The position numbers were made by a program, and so were the translations under genes. A DNA stretch of 64,000 bases, taken from Flavobacterium cellulosilyticum. GTDB taxonomy: Bacteria > Bacteroidota > Bacteroidia > Flavobacteriales > Flavobacteriaceae. Positions within the stretch are counted from its first letter, which is position 1; each line of letters begins with the position of its first letter. The stretch spans positions 27,711 to 91,710 of the forward strand of contig NZ_SMFK01000015.1 of assembly GCF_004349355.1 (NCBI RefSeq), in the 5' to 3' direction. The notes under the pieces are model-generated. The model had not been told where the DNA came from. It made no database searches and was given only the letters and a program-made list of their open reading frames with translations. This document shows positions 24,743 to 33,749 of the stretch, one piece after another.

Positions 24743-25669
24743 ATGAAGATCGAATCGCAATTAGAAAAAATATCCAGTTTTCAGCATCTTGAATTGTTAG
24801 CCAATCAAATTGTGGAAGGCTTTATATCAGGAATGCACAAAAGTCCTTTTCATGGGTTTTCGGCAGAATTTTCAGAGCATAAGGTTTATAATGTAGGCGA
24901 AAGTACCAAGCACATCGATTGGAAATTATTTGCCAAAACGGATAGGCTTTACACGAAACGATTTGAAGAAGACACCAATTTGAGGTGCCATATTATCATC
25001 GATAACTCTTCATCGATGCACTATCCAAAATTAGAAAATAACGAACAATTTTTCGAAAATAAAATAGGATTTTCTGTTTTAGCATCAGCGGTGCTGATGA
25101 ATCTATTAAAGAAACAGCGAGATGCAATAGGTCTAAGTGTGTTTTCGGATACGTATGAGTATTATTCACCTGAAAAGGGAAGTGATCGTCATCACCGGAT
25201 GATTTTGAACACTCTCGAAAGCCTTTTAGAAAAACCGAAAGTTCAAAAAAACACGGACACCATTACATTCTTGCATCAAATAGCCGAAAAGATTCACCGC
25301 CGTTCCATGATTGTTTTATTTACGGATATGTTTCAATTGGGCGATGAACAAGCCTTATTTACAGCCTTACAACATTTGAAACACAACAAGCACAAAGTGG
25401 TTTTATTTCATGTTATAGACAACAAAACAGAGCTTAATTTTGATTTTGATACTACTCCAAGAAAATTTATTGATCTAGAAACAGGTGATGAAGTAAATCT
25501 TTTTGCCCAAAATGTAAAGGAGGAATACGAAAAAGGGATCAATGCCTACTTCAAAAAACTCGAATTGACTTGTTCGCAAAACAAAATTAAGTACGTTCGT
25601 GTTGGTGTTGGTGAAAATTTTGAAAAAATTTTAACGACTTATTTAGTTGAAAAACAAAACCTTGGATAG
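24743..25669 (+). CDS. DUF58 / von Willebrand A-like domain protein
   Basis: The 308-residue cytosolic protein has the DUF58 signature FSEHKVYNVGESTKHIDWKLFAKTDRLYTKRFEEDTNLR followed by a vWA-like core with a MIDAS-type DNSSSM (about residues 93-98) and MIVLFTDMFQL. DUF58 proteins are usually encoded beside MoxR AAA+ ATPases and membrane vWA proteins, in complexes thought to chaperone or assemble cell-envelope proteins. No MoxR gene lies beside this one, so its partner must be elsewhere. Confidence 0.85.
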   Translation: MKIESQLEKISSFQHLELLANQIVEGFISGMHKSPFHGFSAEFSEHKVYNVGESTKHIDWKLFAKTDRLYTKRFEEDTNLRCHIIIDNSSSMHYPKLENNEQFFENKIGFSVLASAVLMNLLKKQRDAIGLSVFSDTYEYYSPEKGSDRHHRMILNTLESLLEKPKVQKNTDTITFLHQIAEKIHRRSMIVLFTDMFQLGDEQALFTALQHLKHNKHKVVLFHVIDNKTELNFDFDTTPRKFIDLETGDEVNLFAQNVKEEYEKGINAYFKKLELTCSQNKIKYVRVGVGENFEKILTTYLVEKQNLG

Positions 25670-25707
25670 GTCATCTAAAAATAATTTAAAATTCTCTTGT
25701 AAAAGGC

Positions 25708-25737
25708 TTGCAGAAACGAAAATGTAGTGTATCTTTG
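25708..25737 (+). promoter_or_regulatory. Promoter of tRNA-Asp
   Basis: TTG (25708-25710), a 19-base spacer and TATCTTTG (25730-25737) match the Bacteroidota consensus exactly. Confidence 0.8.
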
Positions 25738-25755
25738 CCACCGCAATAAAGCAGA

Positions 25756-25829
25756 GGTTTGGTAGTTCAGTTGGTTAGAATACATGCCTGTCACGCATGG
25801 GGTCGCGGGTTCGAGTCCCGTCCAGACCG
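25756..25829 (+). tRNA. tRNA-Asp (GTC)
   Basis: The sequence folds as a cloverleaf: acceptor GGTTTGG with CCAGACC, anticodon stem CATGC/GCATG around CTGTCAC (anticodon GTC), and the T arm GCGGGTTCGAGTCCCGT. Discriminator G is at 25829. CCA is not encoded. Confidence 0.95.
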
Positions 25830-25843
25830 CTAAATTGGTAAAG

Positions 25844-25872
25844 AGCGATTCAGAGATGAATCGCTTTTTTTG
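25844..25872 (+). terminator. Terminator of tRNA-Asp
   Basis: The stem AGCGATTCA/TGAATCGCT with a 4-base loop is followed by a T-run. Confidence 0.88.
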
Positions 25873-26186
25873 CCAATAATAGTATCTAAAGCAGTTGTGT
25901 TGTTTTCGCTACCACTTTGTAACTCGTAGCTCGGTTTAGTAGTTAGACCAATGAAAAGCTTTCCACTTTGTGGATGGCTTTTTTGATTTTAGGGCAATTC
26001 CTAATTTTAGTATTTCTTCTTAATTTTTTTCTCTCCATTCACTTCCAATTATAGGATCAATCCCAAAAAGTATTTCTTGGGTTCGATTCGTTTCTTGCAT
26101 TAATAAAATTGTTTAGAATTTATTAAAAAATTAAATAAAAATCAAGACAGAAATTTATGAAATGTAAAACAAACATTATTTTTTAT
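25873..26186. other. Gene-free interval before the pectinesterase gene
   Basis: No gene is seen. A second terminator-like hairpin lies at 25954-25984 (AAAAGC...GGCTTTT, 12 of 13 pairs, T-rich end). Before it, CTCGGTTTAGTAGTTAGACC vaguely recalls a broken tRNA 5' half. This may be the remnant of a duplicated tRNA unit. The remainder is AT-rich. Confidence 0.4.
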
Positions 26187-26209
26187 TAAATTAGCGCAAT
26201 CGATTGTAC
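26187..26209 (+). promoter_or_regulatory. Promoter -7 box with LacI-type operator (pectinesterase gene)
   Basis: TAAATTAG (26187-26194) resembles the -7 box, and the palindrome CAATCGATTG (26197-26206) begins three bases later. The same arrangement precedes the pectate lyase gene at 38 kb and the second pectinesterase gene at 57 kb. A central CG with AATCGATT is typical of LacI-family operators. A repressor here would block the start of transcription. Confidence 0.65.
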
Positions 26210-26235
26210 TATAAACTTTAAAAACCAAAAAACCT

Positions 26236-29200
26236 ATGAAAAAAAAATACTTATTATGTGTTGCGTTGATGTTCTTTGCTGCCATAATTCATGGACAAAT
26301 AACAAATTCTGTTACCTATGATTTTAGGGATGGGACAATTATTTCATCAAAACAAAGCGCTGATGGTAAACTTACATTAGCTGGTGCGTATATTTGGCAT
26401 AACAGTAGTCCAACAGGTTACGGGCTGGATTTAAAAGTGAATCAAGAGGTTAATATCGCTGTGTCTGGTAGTTGTACAATTAGATTTTTAGGTTCTGCAT
26501 ATTCTGGCTTAAAAATGGTCGGTACAGCTACGGTTTCAGGAGATCTAGGAACTCAAGTTACAAAAGTAGCTGCTGATAAAGTAGATACTTATGATTTTGT
26601 ATATTCTGGAGTTGCGAAAACTTTAAATTTCAAAACGGTAGCGGGAACAGGTGGAGATACTTATCTTCCTACAATTCAAGTTATTCCTGCTCAATTAGGG
26701 AAAGACTTTACAGTAGCAGAAAAAAATATTCCTTATTATTTTGATTTAAGAAATCAAAGTATTGTGCCTTCTAGCCCTCCAAACAATATTGAAGTAGGCT
26801 TATTCAAGATGACTGCTGGAACTTCAAATGGTCTTGGTCTAAACGGTAGTCAGCATGGTATTACTTTTAAAGATGGGAATGCAATAACGCTTAAAGTTGC
26901 GGGTAACAGTTATATTAGAGTTGCAGCAGATCAATATTCAGCTGGAGCAATCAAGGCAACTAGTGCAACTGGAGCTTTTAATATTGTTTCTCAAAGTAAC
27001 AATACTGGAGCTACATTTAGTGATGGAGCTCCTCTATATATTGATTTTCTTTATGTAGGTACTGCAGGTACAGTTGTTCTTGAACACACAGGTGGTGGTA
27101 CAACTTACTTGCCTTACATTGAAATTTCTCCGAATCCTTATAATGTTTCTTTAAGTACCTATACTCAGAAATCCGGTACAGTAACTATAAATGGAGTAGC
27201 CATTAACTTAACTTCTGGTGCTACTTCTACTGACAATGCTTCAATTACTTTAAGTAGTGGCATTGTATTAAGTGCTTTGAGTGATAATGGTTTTGTTGCC
27301 CTTAATCTGGGAGGTAACATGTCAACAATTACTCCTACTGTTTCTGGAGATATTGCATCAGCAACAATCTCTGGTAGTAATTTAAATATTACTTATGCTA
27401 ATAGCAGTAATGATCCAAAAACATACACAATAAAACTCTATGATAACAGTTATTTAAACGGAATAACTAAATATGATTTTAGAGATGGAACTATTATTAC
27501 TGCAAAACAAAGCACAGATGGTTTACTTATTTTAGGAGGAGCTTATACTTTTCACGGTGCAACTTATGGTCTTGATTTAAAAGCGAATCAAGAAATGAAT
27601 CTTACTGTTGCTGGAACTAGTGCAATAAAGTTTCTAGGTTCACAATATTCATCAATGAGTATGTTGGGAACTGCAACGGTATCTGGAGATTTAGGAACAC
27701 AAGCTACAAAAGCTACGACGGATTTAACGGATACTTATGATTTTGTTTATTCAGGTGCTTCAAAAGCTTTAAACTTTAAAGCTGTTACTCCTGGAACAGA
27801 CATTTATCTTCCTTCGGTAAGTATTATACCTGCTCAAATGGGGGCTGCTTATGCTGCAACAGTAAAAAATGTGCCTTACTTCTTTGACTTTAGAGATGGA
27901 AGTATTGTTCCAAAAGTCACTCTTGGGAATACGGGTATAAATAAAGGATTAGTAGAAATTGTCCCAGGTTCAACTAGTGCATATGGTTACAATGGCACAC
28001 AACATGGTTCTATTCTAAAAGCAGGGAATCAAATTAAACTCAAAGTATATGGTAATTCCTATATTAAAATAGGAGGAAGTATTTATTCTGCTGGAACAAT
28101 TGCTGTTTCAAGTGCAACTGGTAATTTTGATAAAGCATCCCAATCCTCAACCACATCAGCAAATTTTGATACTAATAGAACTTCAGTAGATTTTCTTTAT
28201 GTGGGAACTGCAGGGATTGTAACATTAGATTTTACTGGAACGAATTATGTTCCATACATTGAGGTTGTTCCAGTAACAACTCCTGTTTCATTAACTCCTT
28301 GGGTTCAAAAAACAGGAACAATAACCATTAATGGAACAGTAATAAATTTCACAGCAGGTGCAGACATTAGTACTAATGCGACAGTAAATTTAAGTTCTGG
28401 AACAGTTGTAAGTGCTACAAATGTTGCAGCTTCGATACAAATACCTTTAAATGGTAATGCTTTATCAAGTTATTCATCAACATTAACAGGTGATATAGCT
28501 TCGGTTTCAGCAAGTGGAAATGCACTTACAATTACTTTTTCAAATCCTACATCAAATCCCAAAACCTATACTTTAAATATTGCAGATAATAGCGTCATAG
28601 TTGAAGCTGTTGCTGGACAAACCTATGCTTATAATTTTACAGATGGGACTGTTCTTCCACAAACAAGTTACCAAGCATTGCGTTACAACACTTTTACAAC
28701 AAGTGATGGCATTCTTAATTTAAAAAGCAACACCGCTACCGATGCCAATAAGTTTGGTTATCACGATGCAGCGCATGGTGCAGTGTTTTTTCCAGGAAAT
28801 TCTATGAATATGATAGTTGCAGGTAAGGCAACAATTACTTTTGTAGTCTGTACCTATGGTAGTGGAGTTGACGGTGTTTTTGAATTTAAAGATGCGAATT
28901 CAAATATATTAGGTTCTGTAAATGCTCAAAATATTGGAGGAGCGGATGCTACCGCTGTAAGTTTTACTTATACAGGGACTAAAGGGGTAATTACCGCAAC
29001 ATTAAAAAGTGCTGGTTTTCCAAATGCTGAATTTTATATTCATGGTATGAATATAGAAAATGCAGCAGCAATCGTTGTCTCAAATGGAAAAACTGATGTA
29101 TGGGATTTTGGTGCAGAACAATTGGATACAGCCTTATACAATAACAAATTAACATCAAGTATTATAAATTCTTGGTATTCTCCATCGATTGTAGTGGGAA

Positions 29201-32200
29201 GTTCAGCTAATGTTTTGCCATCTTTTACTGCTGGAGTATTGAGTTGGGTTGGTGGTTCAAACGACAGATTGAGAACTACAAATACAGCTCTTACACGTTA
29301 TGATGAGAACATAGGTAGTGCAGTAGGATATAAGGGTAGGGTATATGTTAATGGGGCTGCTGCTTCAGGACGATATATGAGTCTTACCTTAAGCGCAGAT
29401 GATGAGGTTACTGTAGTTGCAAGTACAGATTCAGGTGGAATGGTTAACTTTCAATATGTTGCAGATGCCGCTTCTCAAACGAATGTTGTTTCAGTGCCAA
29501 CTAGCTTGACAGAACTTCACTTTGTTGCAAAACAAGCAGGTGCTTATCATATTTTTGATACTCAAGGCAAACCAAGTTATTATAGAATTTTAAGAAAAGA
29601 TGCTAACTATAAAACGTTAACCGGAAATGTAGATGTTACTCAGGCATCTGGAATACCTAATGGATACACTATTGTTTTTACTAATGCAGCCGGAAAAACT
29701 TGGTCTTCAACCGTGTCATCAGGATCTTATAGTGTAAAACTTCCAATTGGTTATACCTATCAATTGAGTTTGTCTAATGCCAATGGTTATATTATCAGTA
29801 ATGGTAATTCTTTAAATGTTACTGACACAACAACAACTTATAATATAACAATTGTAAAAGTACAATTGTACACAGTAAGTGGTTCTATTACAGGACTAGG
29901 AACCGATATATCAAAATTAACGTTAAAGTATGTTCCTAATCCAGCAGCTAATAAAATATATGTGCCTAGTCCAGTTATAAATACTGGAGCATCAACATAT
30001 ACAATAGATTTAGAGCCAAATGTTGAGTATACTATTTCTGGTCAAGGGGTTAATAATTTTGAAATACTTTCAAATAAAATTACTATTGGTAATTCAAATG
30101 TAAATTCAAATGTAGTTTTTACAGCTAAACCAGTTTATACAGTTGCTATAAATACCACGGGATTAAATTCGGCTCAATTGTCTAAATTGGCATTAACTTT
30201 TACAAATTTGAATGAATCGGGCTATGTGTATAATTTCACTTCCGTTTCTGGTATCGCTTTGCGAAATGGTGTTTATACAGTAGCTTATAGTGGTCTAGAT
30301 GAATATCCAGTTGAAACGAGCTTAATTTCTAACCTAACAGTGAATGGAGTAAACACAGTCAAGTCATTTGCTTTTAAACCAGTAACTAATTGGTCTTTTG
30401 ATGATAAAGTGATTGTAAATGGAAATCCTGCCTATAAAGGAATGCTTTTTACAGGTACAGTTGCAAACGAAATCTCCAAAGGACATTTAACAACAAAAGC
30501 AGGAGCAACTATTAAAGTTCCAGTAAATGTTGGAGATAAAGTGGCTATTACTTATTATTATTCAGCAGATTTTTCAATTGAAGGTGGTACAGCCATAACA
30601 ACTACAAGCAATAGTACAAGTGTCTTTGAAAATGTTGAATATTCTTATACTGGTTCTGCTCCTGGTTTTGTTACTATTACAGTAGGTTCTGGTGCCGTTA
30701 CTACCTATTTTACAAATATTGCAGTCGGAGGTAGTAATCCATATAAATCAGTAATTACAGTAGGTACAGATAAAGATTATCAAACTATAAATGGGGCACT
30801 TAGTGCGATTTCTAAAATGACTCGTACCAGCACAGATCGTGTAATTATCATGATAGATCCAGGGAACTACGAAGAAATGCTTGACATCACACAAGCAAAT
30901 GTCACCTTGAAAAATGCGGCGGCTACTCCTAATATTGACTTAATCAACAAAGGAGTCGATATAAAATCGGGTGCAGTTCGAATTACTTCGTATTATGGTC
31001 ATGGTTATAACTACTATAGTATGAAAAATAATCAGAAATGGGATGCCGATGTGTTAAGAGTAAATAAAGAAAATGGGTATTTAACTTATGAAAACAAAGG
31101 ATCAGGAACAACGAATGGTTCTTATTGGAATGCTACAGTAGTTGTTTATGCCAATGGTTTTGAAGCCAATAATATTATTTTCGAAAACTCATATAATCAA
31201 TATATTTCGAAAAAAGAATCTGAGGATGTAGTGGTGATGTGGACTTCTGGAAGCAAAGGGCTTAGACCAACAACTATGGGAAGCACTGCCGTTCAAGACA
31301 GAAGTTTTGTGGAGAGAGCTGCTGCGATTTCGATTGCAAATAATATAGATAAAGTGGTGTTGAATAAATGTAGAGTTGTAGGTCGTCAGGATACATTCTT
31401 TGGAGGCTCAGGATCTAGAGTTGTTGTTTATAAAGGAGTAATGATGGGAGCTGTTGATTATATTTTTGGTGGTATGGATGCTGTCTTTTATAAAACTGAT
31501 TTAGCGATGAATACTAGTGATGTAAGTGGCGATGAATCCTACTTAAGTGCAGCGCAACAAGCTTCAGGAAGAGGGTATTTAATGTACGAATGTAACGTTA
31601 CTACTGCAATACCTGGAACCGAAACAGCTTCTGTTTATCGTTCTAAACCAGGTTATTTCGGTCGCCCATGGGAAGCTACAACTAGTGAAGTAGTATTTTA
31701 CAATACTACAATTGAAACCTCTAATTATCCAGGATCTGAAGGTTTATCATTGATTAAACCTCTTGGATGGCAAAACACATTGGGCGGTACTTCTGCTAAA
31801 ATGTATGAGTATGGAACTATTGAAAATTCGGGTTTAAATAACTCATCTAGTCGTGCATCATGGGCCACTTTATTATCTGTGCCAACTCTAACAGATGGAA
31901 CGGCTATTACCACTTTTAATTTTACTAAAGGCTCAGATGGTTGGGATCCAATTCCTCAATTAATTACAAATGATCCACTTGGAGTCAAGCAATATCTTGC
32001 TAATTCTAATGTAAGTGTGTATGCCTACAAAGAAACAATAGTGGTATCTAATGTAAAATCAAGCACGAAAATTAAAGTTTATAATTTAAATGGCGCATTG
32101 GTAAAATCATTCGAAACTAGCGAAAACACGCAGTTTAATTTAAACAAAGGTGTGTGGGTTGTTGTAGTTAAGGATGCCCAAGGTCAAAAAGCAGTTAAAT

Positions 32201-32214
32201 TAATGACATATTAA
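26236..32214 (+). CDS. Giant secreted pectinesterase (CE8) with tandem N-terminal modules and T9SS sorting domain
   Basis: The 1992-residue protein has a signal peptide (residues 1-20, ending IIHGQ), then repeated beta-rich modules starting (Y/F)DFRDG(T/S)I (about 27-160, 165-300, 412-545, 548-680, and a diverged one near 797), a further module near 955, carbohydrate- or adhesin-like domains to about 1500, and a pectin methylesterase domain (about 1508-1850). CE8 motifs are VVGRQDTFFGG, GAVDYIFGG (catalytic Asp) and GYFGRPWEA (Arg). Residues 1920-1992 form a type A T9SS sorting domain (IKVYNLNGALVKSF). It should be exported and demethylate pectin outside the cell. A LacI-type operator precedes it. 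Confidence 0.9.
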   Translation: MKKKYLLCVALMFFAAIIHGQITNSVTYDFRDGTIISSKQSADGKLTLAGAYIWHNSSPTGYGLDLKVNQEVNIAVSGSCTIRFLGSAYSGLKMVGTATVSGDLGTQVTKVAADKVDTYDFVYSGVAKTLNFKTVAGTGGDTYLPTIQVIPAQLGKDFTVAEKNIPYYFDLRNQSIVPSSPPNNIEVGLFKMTAGTSNGLGLNGSQHGITFKDGNAITLKVAGNSYIRVAADQYSAGAIKATSATGAFNIVSQSNNTGATFSDGAPLYIDFLYVGTAGTVVLEHTGGGTTYLPYIEISPNPYNVSLSTYTQKSGTVTINGVAINLTSGATSTDNASITLSSGIVLSALSDNGFVALNLGGNMSTITPTVSGDIASATISGSNLNITYANSSNDPKTYTIKLYDNSYLNGITKYDFRDGTIITAKQSTDGLLILGGAYTFHGATYGLDLKANQEMNLTVAGTSAIKFLGSQYSSMSMLGTATVSGDLGTQATKATTDLTDTYDFVYSGASKALNFKAVTPGTDIYLPSVSIIPAQMGAAYAATVKNVPYFFDFRDGSIVPKVTLGNTGINKGLVEIVPGSTSAYGYNGTQHGSILKAGNQIKLKVYGNSYIKIGGSIYSAGTIAVSSATGNFDKASQSSTTSANFDTNRTSVDFLYVGTAGIVTLDFTGTNYVPYIEVVPVTTPVSLTPWVQKTGTITINGTVINFTAGADISTNATVNLSSGTVVSATNVAASIQIPLNGNALSSYSSTLTGDIASVSASGNALTITFSNPTSNPKTYTLNIADNSVIVEAVAGQTYAYNFTDGTVLPQTSYQALRYNTFTTSDGILNLKSNTATDANKFGYHDAAHGAVFFPGNSMNMIVAGKATITFVVCTYGSGVDGVFEFKDANSNILGSVNAQNIGGADATAVSFTYTGTKGVITATLKSAGFPNAEFYIHGMNIENAAAIVVSNGKTDVWDFGAEQLDTALYNNKLTSSIINSWYSPSIVVGSSANVLPSFTAGVLSWVGGSNDRLRTTNTALTRYDENIGSAVGYKGRVYVNGAAASGRYMSLTLSADDEVTVVASTDSGGMVNFQYVADAASQTNVVSVPTSLTELHFVAKQAGAYHIFDTQGKPSYYRILRKDANYKTLTGNVDVTQASGIPNGYTIVFTNAAGKTWSSTVSSGSYSVKLPIGYTYQLSLSNANGYIISNGNSLNVTDTTTTYNITIVKVQLYTVSGSITGLGTDISKLTLKYVPNPAANKIYVPSPVINTGASTYTIDLEPNVEYTISGQGVNNFEILSNKITIGNSNVNSNVVFTAKPVYTVAINTTGLNSAQLSKLALTFTNLNESGYVYNFTSVSGIALRNGVYTVAYSGLDEYPVETSLISNLTVNGVNTVKSFAFKPVTNWSFDDKVIVNGNPAYKGMLFTGTVANEISKGHLTTKAGATIKVPVNVGDKVAITYYYSADFSIEGGTAITTTSNSTSVFENVEYSYTGSAPGFVTITVGSGAVTTYFTNIAVGGSNPYKSVITVGTDKDYQTINGALSAISKMTRTSTDRVIIMIDPGNYEEMLDITQANVTLKNAAATPNIDLINKGVDIKSGAVRITSYYGHGYNYYSMKNNQKWDADVLRVNKENGYLTYENKGSGTTNGSYWNATVVVYANGFEANNIIFENSYNQYISKKESEDVVVMWTSGSKGLRPTTMGSTAVQDRSFVERAAAISIANNIDKVVLNKCRVVGRQDTFFGGSGSRVVVYKGVMMGAVDYIFGGMDAVFYKTDLAMNTSDVSGDESYLSAAQQASGRGYLMYECNVTTAIPGTETASVYRSKPGYFGRPWEATTSEVVFYNTTIETSNYPGSEGLSLIKPLGWQNTLGGTSAKMYEYGTIENSGLNNSSSRASWATLLSVPTLTDGTAITTFNFTKGSDGWDPIPQLITNDPLGVKQYLANSNVSVYAYKETIVVSNVKSSTKIKVYNLNGALVKSFETSENTQFNLNKGVWVVVVKDAQGQKAVKLMTY
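26317..26698 (+). repeat. Intragenic module, copy 1
   Basis: This segment of the giant pectinesterase gene (YDFRDGTIISSKQSADGK to VIPAQ) is repeated at 27472-27842 with clear DNA similarity, for example TATGATTTTAG(G/A)GATGG at both starts and CCTGCTCAA near both ends. Confidence 0.75.
27472..27842 (+). repeat. Intragenic module, copy 2
   Basis: Second copy of the module at 26317-26698, reading YDFRDGTIITAKQSTDGL to IIPAQ. Both copies are followed by a shorter related module starting (Y/F)FDxR(N/D), giving two long tandem units about 1155 bases apart. Confidence 0.75.
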
Positions 32215-32234
32215 TTAATTAAATAAGCATAAGT

Positions 32235-32264
32235 AAAAGCCCTAATTTTTTAGGGCTTTTTTTT
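32235..32264. terminator. Terminator between the pectinesterase and DUF456 genes
   Basis: The arms AAAAGCCCTAA and TTAGGGCTTTT flank a 4-base loop, followed by T residues. It lies between convergent genes, about 20 bases after the pectinesterase stop. Confidence 0.85.
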
Positions 32265-32274
32265 GTTTTTTATT

Positions 32275-32775
32275 TCAAAAAAATCCCGCTTTATTTGTCC
32301 AAACAACCCAAAGAAATAATCCTAAAAACACCATACAAACAACAAACTTCATAAAGCTAGACGCTAGTAAACCAATAAAGGATCCTGTTGCCGCTTTAAA
32401 TGCGCGATGATGGTCTTTGTGATCATAAATGAGTTCACCTATAAAGGCACCTACAAAAGGGCCAATAATGAAACCCAAAGGTATTGGAGCAAAAATCCCA
32501 ACAAGCAAACCAATATTTGTTCCCCAAATGCCATAAGAACTTCCACCAAATTTTTTGGTGCCTTTAGCAGGAATCACATAATCTAGTATGGAAATTAGAG
32601 CTGTAATTATAAAGCTAATTCCAAGGATCCAATAATTCGCGGGCACTGCATTCGTGAAATAAAGTAAAGCTAATCCAATCCAACTCAAACTAGGCCCCGG
32701 TAGGACAGGTAGTAAACTCCCTACAACGCCTAGAAGCATCAACGCAAAACCTAGAATCAACAGGAATATATCCAT
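32275..32775 (-). CDS. DUF456 family membrane protein
   Basis: The 166-residue integral membrane protein has about five hydrophobic segments and the DUF456 pattern: GSLLPVLPGPSLSWIGLALLYF near the N-terminus, DYVIPAKGTKKFGGSSYGIWGTNIG, GFIIGPFVGAFIGELIYDHKDHHRAFKAATGSFIG. It is glycine-rich with paired-glycine helices. The function of the family is unknown. It is a single gene, convergent with the giant pectinesterase gene. Confidence 0.85.
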   Translation of the reverse strand: MDIFLLILGFALMLLGVVGSLLPVLPGPSLSWIGLALLYFTNAVPANYWILGISFIITALISILDYVIPAKGTKKFGGSSYGIWGTNIGLLVGIFAPIPLGFIIGPFVGAFIGELIYDHKDHHRAFKAATGSFIGLLASSFMKFVVCMVFLGLFLWVVWTNKAGFF

Positions 32776-32847
32776 AAATTTTTTTTTAGTATTTTTGAAA
32801 ATTAAAAGGTAATTAGAAATAAAAGTATAAAAACCTTTGTTTTAAAA

Positions 32848-32953
32848 ATGAATATGCGAAAAATATTTTAATACTACTATTGTTCTTCTTCTTTGCTTAT
32901 AGCATTCATGCATAAGAAAAACAAGTAAATTCTGTTGATGAAGCATTAAAATA
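32848..32953 (+). pseudogene. Relic of a secreted-protein gene (signal peptide only)
   Basis: ATG 32848 starts MNMRKIF and hits a stop. After a frame change the reading continues LILLLFFFFAYSIHA, a textbook signal peptide, then a stop where the usual Gln after the cleavage site would be, then EKQVNSVDEALK and another stop. This is the expected look of the 5' end of a dead exported-protein gene whose body has been lost. The following gene starts 32 bases further on. Confidence 0.45.
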
Positions 32954-32984
32954 ATCGATTTATAACCAGAATAAAAAAGAAGTT

Positions 32985-33227
32985 ATGAATTACTCTATGA
33001 AAGAATTTGAAACTCTTTTTTTTGAGTTTTTAAGTAAAAAAACAAATGACAGTTTGGTTTTAACGAAAGAGGAATTTTACACTTACACAGTTAAAATGGC
33101 TATTTATTCGGATCGATTAGCAACCTTATATCCTAAGGAAAAAGAAGTTGCCCAAGCAAGTAAAAAGAAGTGGATGTCAGAAAGCTATGAAGATTGTTTG
33201 CTTTCTAAACAAATCCAAAAAAAATAA
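32985..33227 (+). CDS. Small hypothetical protein
   Basis: I do not recognise this 80-residue protein. It is soluble, charged (lysine-rich) and predicted mostly helical, with no signal peptide. ATG 32985 gives MNYSMKEFETLFFEF; a second ATG four codons on is equally possible. Its stop is directly followed by the frame of the next lipoprotein gene, so the two may be co-transcribed. Codon use is ordinary for the region. Confidence 0.5.
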   Translation: MNYSMKEFETLFFEFLSKKTNDSLVLTKEEFYTYTVKMAIYSDRLATLYPKEKEVAQASKKKWMSESYEDCLLSKQIQKK

Positions 33228-33269
33228 TTGTATTTTTATCCAATATTAGTTCCATTCAAACACACACCA

Positions 33270-33746
33270 TTGAAACACTTTTTACTTTTTTTTATAATCA
33301 TTCTTTTTAACTCCTGTCAATATTTTGACAAGAAAGTTCCGTCAGAGAAAGATTTGCTGCAAAAGGAATTGAAAGCCATCAATTGGAAGGAAGTTGATGA
33401 ATTTCCTTCTGTTGCAGATTGTGATAAAATAGAGAGTAAAATCATGCGCCAACAGTGTTTTTTTGAATACATGACCCAACTTATTCAATTTAAATTAAGC
33501 GTCGACACCTTATCAATGCTTTATCCAGAATTAGATACCATAGAAGTAAAAGTTACAATATATCCTAATTCAAGATTACAATTCGAGCCCCTTTTTCCCA
33601 AAGATTCCGTTGCTTATGATACTATAAAAATTGATAGTATTCTTAAAGCACGTTTAGTAGGTTTTCCAAAAATAAATCCAGCTATTAAAAGAGGGATTCC
33701 TGTAAAAACCCAATTTATTTTACCCGTAATTCTCAAAGTCGAATAA
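33270..33746 (+). CDS. Lipoprotein, possibly TonB-C-like, with TTG start
   Basis: The preferred product of 158 residues starts at TTG 33270 and reads KHFLLFFIIILFNSC, an ideal lipoprotein signal with Cys16. The longer frame from TTG 33228 has no advantage, and no ATG is available near the signal. The mature part (EVDEFPSVADCDKIESKIMR, QQCFFEYMTQLIQF, and a strand-rich C-terminus) resembles Flavobacteriaceae lipoproteins distantly related to TonB C-terminal domains. The two spaced cysteines may pair. It ends three bases before the DUF4184 gene and is likely in its operon. The function is unknown. Confidence 0.6.
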   Translation: MKHFLLFFIIILFNSCQYFDKKVPSEKDLLQKELKAINWKEVDEFPSVADCDKIESKIMRQQCFFEYMTQLIQFKLSVDTLSMLYPELDTIEVKVTIYPNSRLQFEPLFPKDSVAYDTIKIDSILKARLVGFPKINPAIKRGIPVKTQFILPVILKVE

Positions 33747-33749
33747 TCA

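Noticed and set aside
25925..25950. Possible second tRNA after tRNA-Asp
   Set aside because: Only a short GGTTTAGTAGTTAGACC-like piece is present; no anticodon or T arm can be folded.
32953..32960. AATCGATT upstream of the small gene at 32985
   Set aside because: Only the 8-base core matches; there is no -7 box beside it and no link to pectin genes.
33228..33269. Longer start (TTG 33228) for the lipoprotein gene
   Set aside because: It would put 14 extra residues before the signal peptide, while TTG 33270 gives an ideal lipoprotein signal.
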